From NCBI GenBank assembly GCA_020284085.1, contig JACEVL010000004.1, positions 1 through 64,000 on the forward strand: a DNA stretch of 64,000 bases, in the 5' to 3' direction. Position numbers and translations under genes: made by a program. Numbering within the stretch: the stretch's first letter is position 1; the number at the start of each line of letters is the position of its first letter. The notes beneath the pieces were generated by a model, which was given only the letters and a program-made list of their open reading frames with translations, did no database searches and was not told where the DNA came from. Shown piece after piece: positions 24,801-36,800 of the stretch. Source of the stretch: Aporrectodea caliginosa. Its lineage: Eukaryota; Annelida; Clitellata; Crassiclitellata; Lumbricidae.

Positions 24801-27800
24801 CTGTTTGGCTGTTCAGGAGATGGTCAGCAGTTGACGCTTTTGGAAGCATTCATTTATGCGGATGGAGGCACCAAAGTTCGAGAACAGCTCATAAACATCA
24901 TCCCGTTAGACCAAGAGAGCTGTGCATTCTGGAATCAGATTCTTCAGCCAATGGTCGTCATGACAGCACGTCTGATGTATCCTTTGATCAACTGTCATGC
25001 TATAAATTGCCTTGCATGGGTGATTAATACTGATTATGTGCAAGGTTTTCTGTGATGTGCAGTGATTTAAGTAAATTAAAGCTCCCATATCCCATAGTGG
25101 AACACTGGAGAGACAATCATTTCCTGCTTTTTGGCCCTTGAACTAGCAGTGTTTAAATCCCAAGATCATGGGCATTGCTGTTTTTGTCCAAGCTTATGCG
25201 AGTACCAAATTATGCAGCATGGTAGCAGACAATTGTGTGGATACAACTTGTCTAGAGTGTGAACCAACAATTATTGGATTACAGACTAAGCATGCTACCA
25301 ACCACTGTGTTGCACCATGCTGGACAAATTCCAAATTCTAAAATCCTTGTGCATCTAAGAATCTTTTAGAATTGTATCTAAATTTCTTTCCAGACCAAAT
25401 CTTGTTTTCTGAAGAGTGAATAATGATTTTTTTAGGTGACAACGAAACGCTTCACACTACATATGCAGTTAAGCACTAGTTTGTGTAAAGTGCATACATG
25501 CTAAACAAGAGTGCCATATTTTATTCGCTCTGAAGTGCGTTTTGAATTCTTGAAACAGGAGATGCCTAGAGGGTCTTAAATTTTCCATTGATGATACTTT
25601 GTTTTCCCTTGACTCCGTATTTAAGTTGGCCAACTTTGTCTGGCTTTGAGTTCCCTCAGTCCCTCATAGACTTGGGGCAACATCTTGCAATTCAAGGTTA
25701 TGTCCGACTCCTCCAGGATTGGTGCACCACTAATGCTTCTTCGCGAAGATTTCTTCTGGGACAGAGTTTTCTTAGCAGCAAGTAAGATATAAACATGTGC
25801 CAACGGTTTTCCTGTCATTAGATTTCTGTTATAAATCTGTTGTGTTTCAGTTTACAAATTTAGGAATTTTAAATATTCATTTTAGGGCAGCGGATTTTAA
25901 CGATTAATTATTGATCAGTTGTTAAAACTTTTTGTCAGTTAATGTCGGCTGGTTCGATTAATTTTTCTACTTATTTCATGATGTTGAGCGACCCATTTCT
26001 GGAGTAAACACATGGTGAACAATGATAATGTGAAACGTTTGAATGGAAAATTAAGTGATCAGTTTGCATTTAAGGTATACATGCTAATGGAAATGTCAAA
26101 TATTGCAATAAACGGTTATCGTGGTTCAAACACATGACTATTGTATCACCTTCAGCAAGTCTAGAAAGAAAGTATTTAGTAATTGACTCAGTGACTACAT
26201 TTTAAACAGTTTTTCGTGCTTTTCATAACAGGTACCGAAGTAACTGAATTTACTCAGTTTTAATCAACGTTAAATTTGGAGATTAATCAATTAATTTTTT
26301 TTAATCAGTACCAACCCTAAGTAATTTATTTGCAAAGTCCAATTGAATTGTATGTGTTGTTGGTTGTAGTGAACCAGACAAGGCTCTCGACTGTTTCCTA
26401 GCAGCTGCCCAGGATGTTATGGCTGATGAGTTTCTGATCAGCTTCATGTCAAAGGTTTTGTCTGATCCAAAGCACATCGAAGTACAGTACTACCTTCAGG
26501 TAACACTTCTTGATTTTATTTGCTCTTATTATTTCAGCATTATGGAGAGATTAGGTATTAATCTGCCTGATATTACTGTTGATGTGATGATTGTGTTATG
26601 TTCGAGCATGTCATAACATGTGATGTTGGCCGAGAGAAGGGACCACTTGTCTGGAATGGACTTATTAACAGTTTCCATAAGCTTATACTGTCAGAAATCA
26701 GGGTACAAATTTCAGAGCATTTGGCCTAAAAATTTTTGAACTTTTTAAAGAAAATATAAAATATCATTTAGCGGGGAAATCACCTATAAATATTGAAACT
26801 GTCTCTACCCGATGGTTTTTGGCCTTAATGCAGCAAGTGGATTAATATAGATCGTATACAGCGATTATAACTTCAGATGCAGTAATTAGACGCAAAAATC
26901 AATAATCACGGTATACGAAAATGACCATTTTCCGGCTGATCTAGAAAGCAATAAGTGGTCCTTCTCTCGGCCGAGAACAAATAAACTCCCCCCCTCGTCA
27001 CACGTCATCACAAAAAGTAACATCCCCTGAAAAATTGCATCACAAAGCTCTGACCCTCCCCCAAAAAACCAAATTTCCATTTGATAATAAAACATGTTTC
27101 AAATCACATTTAATCACATGTAGTAAGTATTTAATGTGGCACTGTACTCTGATGTTGTATTGAAGGAGAAAGTCAGGTATTAATAATGGTGCCCGTATAC
27201 ATTAAAATAATAAAAAAATAATGAAAATATAATACTCAAAATTAGTGCTGTTATTGTTAAAATTAAATTGTTGTTAATTGTTACATTTAATTACATAGAC
27301 CTGATGTGACGTCACATTTCTCAACACACATCGTCACAAATTTCCAAACCCCCTTTAGGTGCATGACGTCATTTATGGATGGCCCTTATATTGTTTTGCT
27401 TGGTAAGTCTTCTGCTGAAGTTTCATTTTAAATTATCACTGTTCAAAAATTGGTAGTCAGAAAGAGTTTAATGTGTTCACTTTGTAATACTTGTAATTGA
27501 TGAGTAAGCTAGTGGTAGTATAATAGTAGTAGCGATAGTTATAATAATGATGAGGTAGCTTTGGTAATAAATTGGATGGAAATGGTTACTTTTGTAGGTC
27601 ATCAATCTGTTTGAAGAGTTTGAGTTTCCACACCTTGTTGTTGATCTTGCAAAACTTGCAATCGACATGGCTGAACGAGATGACCCAAACTTGGTATGTG
27701 CAAAGTCTCATTCTTAAGACTTCATCTATGAACAGTTCTCTGTTCTGAACCTAACATAAGATGTTGTTTCTGCAGTCAATATGCTATTATTATTGTATCT

Positions 27801-30800
27801 AATTGGTTCGTATATCCATAAGTCTTTTACAGTGTAGTTCCAGCAGTTAGTTATCTTGAATTTATGAAGTGGAATTAATGCTTCATACACAATGTTTCTT
27901 TGAGTTAGAAAGTTATCTGTCTGTTCTGTCTTTTCTTTCATGGATTGTATGACTCTTATTTGTTGTAATATAACAAAGCATTTATATAGGGCCTTTTAGG
28001 CACCTCTTGGAAACACTGGTTGAATGGATATCTAAAGAAAGACTGTTCTATGAGTAAGGTCTGATGCATGAGAGAGGCCGAAAAGCTTGCATCGATGTGT
28101 GGAAGCAATAGTTGTATTATGTATGCAATTGGCAATTAGTCTGTGTCTTGAAACTGTAGGATTACCAGTAACTTATAAGACTTATACTTAGTGTATACAG
28201 TGTATACACACTTAGTGTTGTCTTGACTTTTACTTTTATACAGCCAACTCTTTGGTCAAAAGTGTTCAAAAATGAATTAGATATGGGCCACAACATGGAA
28301 GCATACAAAGCTATGATGGGCAATCCTGATACAGCAAGGTTAGTGTCTATGTCTGGTTGTGTATATATCTGTCTGGTTATTATTGAAGGTTCTTGCCTTC
28401 CAGGATATTGCACCCCAACTTCTGAAAATTGACTTTTTGCTTCTCTCTGAAAAGTTTCCAAATATACGTTCTCTACTTGTGTGCGTGACCTAGGTGTCAC
28501 TTTGGACAGCGCTCTCACTTTTTTGCTCATGTAACCAAACTTACACGATCCTCTTACTTTCACCTCCGGCGTCTCGGGATTATTCGCAGATCTGTTCCCT
28601 TCTCTACCATGGCATCCATTGTCCATGCATTTGTCTGTTCCAGAATTTGATTATTGCAATTCCCTACTTATTGGTCTTCCCAAGGTCCGTCTATCCCCTA
28701 TTCAATCTGTTCTCAATGCTGCTGCTCGATTGATTGCTCACCTTCCTAAATACTCCCATATATCATCTTTCATGGTCAACCAACTGCATCTATAGGCTTC
28801 CTCTCTCTCTCTCTGACCGCATTCAGTTTAAAGTCCTTGCTTTGGTCCTCAAATCCAAACTGGGACTTGCTCCAAAATACCTCAGGGATGTCATTCGTCC
28901 TCCTCTTTCTGCATCTTCTCATCGGCCTCTCTGATCTCTGGACCGGTCTGACTTCTTTGTCCCACGAGCTAGGACCACGATTGCTCAAACTCGATCCTTT
29001 GCCATCATTGGGCCCTCTTTATGGAATGCCCTTCCCTTCACTTTACGTGAGACTTTTCTTTCTGGATCATTGTCTTCATCTCTCTCTCTCCTTAAACCTA
29101 TTTCTTATCTTGGGGTTCTCACACTGGGAGCGCTTCTGAATGGCTTCGGCTGTGAGCGGCGCTATATAAATTACTAAATTACTAATTACATTGCATAGGT
29201 TTACTTACGTCTTCCAGTTGTCTAACGCTGATTTTGTTAAGAAAACCATGATGTAGAAGATATCGTTTGATGAGGTGTGAAAAATCTGTTATAATCCAAT
29301 GTTTGAGAACTGACCTACAAGATTTTGACCCATATTTTGAAGCACCTATGATTGAGTGATATAACTGACACTGCAGAATTCACCTGCATGTTTAATGATT
29401 CCGTGTCATTTACTTGGAAGTCATTGGCAGGTTTTGATTTTTTTGGCTCTGTTTCTTTACGGTATATGTGTTCAATAATATTTGTTTATTATAGACACTT
29501 AATAAAAGCCAAAGCAATGAAAAGTGGTAAAGACTTCCTTATAAATGACACTGTATCATTTAAAGTGCAAAGACACACTTTACGTTAAACGTTATTTGTC
29601 CATAATATTTCTTTATTGCTTATGTCTGAAATATATACAGCTGTCAGACAAATTGAAATATGAGCTGAACTGTAAAAAGTACCTGCTGTATTTTTTTTAA
29701 CTTTAGGGGGAAGGATTGTTTACGACAGTTCTTGGTTGTGCTTTGTGAGCGAAATGAATTGCCAACATTGGTCGATCTGTCTTATCGTGATTGCCGCAAC
29801 AATCTTGAACCAGAGGTCAGCGAAAAGTTCTTTAACGATGGATTTTGTTGTTGAGCAACACGCAGTTTTATTCCATCAGATTCTGAATGCAGCTATTTCT
29901 TTGTGCTATAAACCACTGCTTCAAATGTTGAGCTTGTGAATTGTGGATTGCCTAGTTATCCATACACAGCTCTTGTGACTGTCTGCAGCAGTTAAGTCCA
30001 TGATAGCTAGACTGGCTGTGGCAGGCAATGGAATAAAGTACCATTCTTATCTGGGTCTATTACTGCTACTAGACATGATCCCTGTATGACATTTCTTGAG
30101 TTGAGACATGTAACAGTATATCTAAGAATTATATAAGTGATAGGTGATATGGCCTTGGTTCCCACCCACGGCCGGTGACTCAGAGATCTGATATCTAAGG
30201 CAAGTTGTGTAGCAAAACTTATAACATATAGCACAAGTTTCCATCTTGCATGTTGGCTAGCCTCATACGTTAAGTAAGTAGTATCAGGAGGCGTGGCATA
30301 GCCATGTGTTAGGTGGATTCGCACACAAACGGGTTGCATGTAAAAGGACTGCACTGTAACTCAAAATGTTAGGATAGCATATAAAAATGTCATGTAGTTT
30401 ATTCCTATGATGTAGGTGGAGAGGATTCTTGAATCACGAGCTAAATCTGTGGAATTAACCAAACAGAACTATTACGACATGCTCTATGCATTCCATGTCA
30501 AACGCAACAACTACAGAAAAGGTTAGAATGAGTTGATTACATTGCCTTTTTTATTGTTTCTAGTTTAAGACATTTTAGATAATTTTAAACGAATGAAGCA
30601 GAGCCTGAGACTACAGCATATTCTTTCAATTACCATTAGACAATGTAGTATGGACTTGTTTATGCACTAGTGATTTACCTGCAATTTTGCATAATGAGTA
30701 GTGGTGTCATGTCCTCCAAGCCATTAACTGAGCACACTGTGTTATTTAAAGTGTGGTACAAGCGACTGCAGTGTGGTATTAAATATCTAAATATATGGAA

Positions 30801-33800
30801 AGTACCATGGTAAGTGTATTTAAATCACTTGAACATACTTGTTCGGTGAGTCCTAGGTAACCGTGCCAGAGTGCCTTTGTTAGTTACTAAGGATGCAATA
30901 CAAGTACTCTGATACTTACTTACATACTTACTCTGTAAGGCTTATTTCCTTTTCCTTGCATTGCTGTTTGTAAGACATATCGTGCTTAGTTGCACTACAT
31001 ATAGTTAGATATTTGTAGTAAGCCTTGTTTCTTAATGGTAGAGTCAAGTGTTGGCTGTCACACATTGTTGATTAAGAATTAGCTGTTATAGGCTGATTAC
31101 ACAGGTGAAATACATTAAAATTTCTATAGATCTAGGCAATGGTGATTCAATTCTGTGAGGTTGGGTAAAATATTAAATAAAGCTGTATGAATTATGAAGA
31201 ATGTCTTTTCTGAAGTTAGCTTGAAGTCTTTGCCATTTGTAATGCATGGTTTACTCAAGAGGGAGCTTATTCTGACAGCTGACATTTCAATCCTATGTGG
31301 AATTATATAGATTTTTGGAATGAAAAGCAGAATTAAGAGCAAAAAACAAAAGGAAAGATATGCTAAGACCTAAGTTTCTTGTGTTTGCAATCAAATTGAA
31401 AATTGTGCAAGATATTTCTTGTGCAAGATAAACTGTTGAGAAAGAATTTAAGCAAAGCAATAATTTTATTGTTTGTTTCAATTTTGCACTTTTTATTCAG
31501 CTGGAAGTGTGATGTACGAGTTCGGTTTGAGAATGAGACATGAAGTGAAGGGTGTGAAAGGTCTTCAACGACAGGCCAAATGTTACCTTGCCTGTATGAA
31601 TGTGCTAAATTTGGGCAATCCAAAGTACGCATGGATTCTTAAGCCTGTTGTTCCTATAAGTGAAGATAACAGCATGGAATCAGAAGCAGAGACTGGCTCT
31701 CCACCAAAACGTCCACGAAAAGAAGATAACTTACAGGTCTGTAGAAAACTTACAGGTCTGTAGAAAACCAAAAGAATTGCTTTGACCATAGTTGTTATAA
31801 CAACTCTTTCCGAAAAGCTTGATACTTCCATCCATTATAGAACATTGATGAAGTTTCATGTGCTTTAGTCTGTCAGGGTTTTTCGTAGTTACTTCGTATC
31901 TTCAGCTTTTCTCCAGTAGCGTTTTAATAACCTGAAAGCTCTTGTTTATAGCTCTTCTATGGAGCTGAAGAATAAAATATGCAAATTTCTTTGTATGTTT
32001 TAAAATGTTGAATCTGTTCGTCCTGATTGTAGTACAAACAGGTAAAGGTAACATGTCATTGTAACTATGATGTACTGAAACTTTAACATGAAACAAGCCA
32101 GCCAATGCACGAGAAAAATGGCTTCAATTGAATCATAATCTATAGATCTGTGAAAATGGTTCTCTAAAGAAATGTTCATTTCTTGTCTTTTATTTGGAAC
32201 AGCGTAGAACAAACACATTTAACAGATTGAAATTGACTTGCATTGCAGGGATTGCTGCAGTTGAAACGACATCGAGTGGAAGTGCTTGGTCTGGAGGACC
32301 TTCGCAAAGAGTATCTCTTGGTTCATGCTCATCTCATGCTAATCAAGAAGACACGTGAAACGTCACAGTTTGTAAGACCTTCACTTCGACCAGACGAAAC
32401 TGTTGGCCTACTCGCAAATGCTGGCATGTTTGATCTGGCGATCGAACTGTGCCAGATATTCAGCTTGCCTATGACTCCAGTCTTCGAAGGGCTGTTGCTC
32501 AAGTAGGTTTTTCGTTGGCTTCTGTATACCATGCTATGTATTCCATCTGCCAATGATATCAGTCATCATGTTAACATAACTGGGATTTGAAAGCATTCAG
32601 TATTGTTATTAATAGGGTATCAGGCTTAGAGATTTATGTCAAAATATTCAGCTTGTCTATGGTAAGTTCCATTTGGAATTTACATATTTTACGGATTATA
32701 TACGTGGCAGTTTTTTTCCATGAGCTTTGAGGGTAACGATGTCTACACAGGTGCTACATATGTGCAGAAATTTTTAAAAAGTGGGCTGACCCGGTCTGTA
32801 AATGCTGAAGGATGAATGAAAACGAAAAAGGAAAGATCGTAAAATGTATTTTCCCCACTATGGATGACCAATTTGTATTGCTGGTTAAATATTAGACTCT
32901 GAATGTTGTTAAAAGTAGTGTACGGCATTTGTAAGTATTTGTATGGCCAGAAAGCTCAAAACCTGAAAAGTCTGATGTGAGTGCACTTGTGCTGTGGCCT
33001 TCTGTCGTATGATAGTGTCCAATCCTTGGTCCAGAATCCAACAATATTTTTCTATTCTGTGCTTTGTATTTTCCTCTACTGCTCTTTAGCTCAAACTGGC
33101 ACTTTAATCCATCATAAAATCCTTCGTTTTTCCCTCTGTTTTGCTACCACCAACACTATCTTTGGGAGTGAGTCAGAGTAAAGTATGTCTCTAATCCATT
33201 TCATTGGTGCTTTTCTTCTTGGGCAACTCTGTGTCATTTTCCTGCACTGACCACATTGCATTTCTCTTTTACTCCTGTGTTTTGTTCAACTCAGTTTTGC
33301 TAATTTCTCCAGGTCACGATTTAACCCTTTGACGATGAGCTGCATTGGTTTTCCATACATTTTAGTACACGCTCGCAGGGTGGAGACGATTTAAATCAGT
33401 TGATTAAAATCATTGATTTAAATCGTGATTTAAATCATTAATAAAAATCACATCGTGATTTAAATCAGTAGTAAAAATCACATCATGATTTAAATTAGTA
33501 GTAAAAATCACATCGTGATTTAAATCAGTAGTAAAAATCACAATACAAATCAAACAGTGAAATAAATTTAAATCTAATACTGTTGAGTCACACAACTCTG
33601 CAGGTTTGTCTTCTATCAGTTTAGCTGCAGCTAGTGCATTCAGCATACTAAGCAGGCTAATTCAGCTGGCTACACAGTTTTCATAAAGTCTGCTATAATT
33701 CCTGACTGACAGAAGTGATATGTCCAGGCATTCTCTCCTCATTTCTTGGCTTTGTTCAAAAAACAGAGGAAAGAATTTGACTGATGATAGTATGGAACTG

Positions 33801-36800
33801 GAAACTAGCAAACATGGTTCCGGATTTGGTAAACTATAAAGCAGAAGCATCACCAAAAAACGGATGTTTCAGCTAAATGTCTTGGAAAATGTGAAGCCAT
33901 TGGATTGGTGGAAATCTCAAGCAGACCTCTTGAACCAAGAGACTCTTAGTGTTGTAGAATAGGCATGCTATAAATATAAACTAAGAAAAATAATTTTTTT
34001 AAAATCATATTTTTTTATATTTATTTTAAAAAATCGTTATTTTTATTAACCCTGGTTCATCATTTATACTATTAGTATTAAGTATATGATATACCCATTA
34101 AAAGTTGTTAATTTGTATGGTATAGCTGCAAAACTAGGCAGTAAATACAAACTAAGAACTAGCATAAAAAAATCCGATTTAAATCAAAAAAATCCGATTT
34201 AAATCAAAAAAATCCGATTTTTTGATTTTTATTAAAAAAATCGTGATTTTTATCAACCCTGCACGCTCGTCATTAAAGGGTTAAATATCTCTGGGCTTAG
34301 ATATCTACTTTCCTTAGAGGCCCAGTCTCCAATTCTTGGTGACAAGCAGCTTTGCACCATTTTGCTTGTATACGTCAGTTCTTGGTGTATTTTACCATTC
34401 TTCTTAACAGTGCAGGATTATTCATATTTTTATCTTTAATTTTCAGAGATAAAAGGACCAATTGTTGATATTTGTACCTTGAATATGAACTGTGTGCTAT
34501 TGTGCTAAAACCTGTCATAAATAATTACTCAATATTCTTTAATTATTTAATTGATAGTTAGATGAATTTCATTTGGGGGCAATTGTTGTTTGTCTTTACT
34601 TGAACATTGTTACCTTTTCTCTTCATTCTGAATATCGTTATTTAGGTGTATCTGGTTGAATATCGTTATTTAGGTGTATCTGGTTGAATATCGTTATTTA
34701 GGTGTATCTGGTTGAATATCGTTATTTAGGTGTATCTGGTTTATTTATTTAGTTAATTAGGTGACCCTATCTAGCGGGACAATTGTCCCTTCAGGATCCC
34801 CTTTTGTTGCTATTAATGAAAAATATTCATGCTACTATAATTGTGTTGTAATGTTATCAATGGCTAATATTCATGTTACCTCTGTTTCGTTACTCTTTGG
34901 CTTCAATAAAGAATTGATTGATTGATTGATTGATTGATTGAGGTGTATCTGGTTGAATATCGTTATTTAGGTGTATCTGGTTGAATATCGTTATTTAGGT
35001 GTATCTGGTTGAATATCGTTATGTAGGTGTATCTGGTTGAGTAGAGATGGCACATCACAACCGACTATTTTTGAAAATCAGCAGACGTCAGATGCCTTGA
35101 GTTGGCTGGAGTGTAATGATACGCTGCCTGGCACAATGTCACCAGAAGCAAGGTCAGTGAGGCAGAATCATGTTTGTTTGAAAATTCTAGTTCTTCTCTG
35201 TTTCCCTTTGGCTTAATTCATCTTCAGATAATAAGTTTTAGTCAAACTCCATAAAGATTTAAAAAGCCTGCAAATTATATAACCAGGCCGCCAAGTGATG
35301 GCTTGTTAGTTTGATAGCATGGTGTGAACTACATTGGCTTATGCATTTAGGGCTCAAATATTGATCTATTATGCAGAATTAGCATTAATTTAGCAGAATT
35401 TGCACCATGCTACCCAAAATGCCTTTTCCACTTGTTGAGAAAGTCTCCCCAAAAAACAAAAAATTCATGGGTTTTAAAACTCTCTGGAGACTGTTTATTT
35501 ATTCATTCATTCATTGCATGGATTATTTATATAGTGCCTCTGCATTGTAGCTATGCAGGGGCGCTCCCGACCCAGCCCAGGCTGAAAAGGACAATCTTAA
35601 GAAGGGAATGAAAGGTATCGGTAAAAACCCTAGGCAACGAGCACAGAGTCAGAGGAAACCCATTCCAGACTTTAGGGCCAGTACTGGGAAAGAAGTGAGC
35701 AATGGGCTTAGCTTAACTTTGTCTTCGTGTTTACAGTGGAGCTGCAGACTGTGCATGGAGACTTCTAGAGCTATACCTTGAGAAATACGAAGAGAAGAGT
35801 GCTCGATACCATAAGTGTGTGGCAGCAAAAGCTCTTCAGCAAGGTTTTGATCTACCCAGCTGGTTCCTTGCATCATATAAGGTTTGATTCCAGTATTTTT
35901 GTCATCATATGATGTTGCAAGTATGTATACTTGACTATTAGGACAGTGGCCTGTTGTAAGTATGTATACATTCCTATTAAGACATCATCGTATAATGTTG
36001 CAAGTATGTATACTTGCCTATTATGACATCACTAGGATGATTTATAAGACTTGAATAAGATAGACTGGCTAATTTAGATTTGTTGCACCTTTCTTAAGGC
36101 GCAGTGAGGCAAAACTTGCAGACTTTTATACATCAATACATTAGCACATTCCATACATGAAGACCGTGTGGATTAACCCAGAGCAAATTATTGGGATCTA
36201 TGCAGTGTTATTTTTTTGACAAGCGACAATTTTTTCAGCGACTTTAGATAAAATGTACATGTATGTTAGTTTGGGACCTCATTGTAAGCATGTGAAGGTA
36301 CAGAAAATGCCATGAATGATGAAAGAACATAGACCGGCAAGTTGACAACCTCAAAAAGACAGATTTTGGTACCTTTTAATAGTTTTACTTATGTGTTCTT
36401 CCCTATCACATGCTGCAGGTGTGAATCGGTGTGCATTTAGTATATGTCACACTACAGTACAGCTAGGGACCTCATGTTAACAATTACCACATGTTATGTC
36501 GATTGTGTTGGATTCCATTATTGTTTGTTTCATAAGCATTTCCTCAAGTTAAATGGTTGAAGTTATTGAGATTTTGTTGTAATTGCATATCTGCTTTTCA
36601 CATATGGAGACTAAACTTTTAACTTGTATTGTGAACCAGTGTTTGTTGCATAATTGTGCAGACCGGTTCTCTTTGTACAGAAAATTAATGCTCCTGAGCT
36701 CCTGCGCCTCTACCTCAGTTACGGCTTTCTTGAGGAGGCCACCGAGCTAGCAATTGAATTCATCCTGGCAACGATGGGTCGAGGAAAAGAGTACTTTGGC

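Noticed and set aside
25786..25820. Additional TTAA element copy suggested by a similar short peptide (MTGKP)
   Set aside because: The DNA lacks the inverted repeats and TTAA ends; the resemblance covers only a few bases.
33410..33646. Minus-strand frame with repeated TTDLNHDVIF
   Set aside because: It comes from tandem subterminal repeats of the hAT-like element.
33410..34230. CRISPR-like array in the repeated GATTTAAATC units
   Set aside because: Units are unevenly spaced, degenerate, without unique spacers, and sit inside a transposon in animal DNA.
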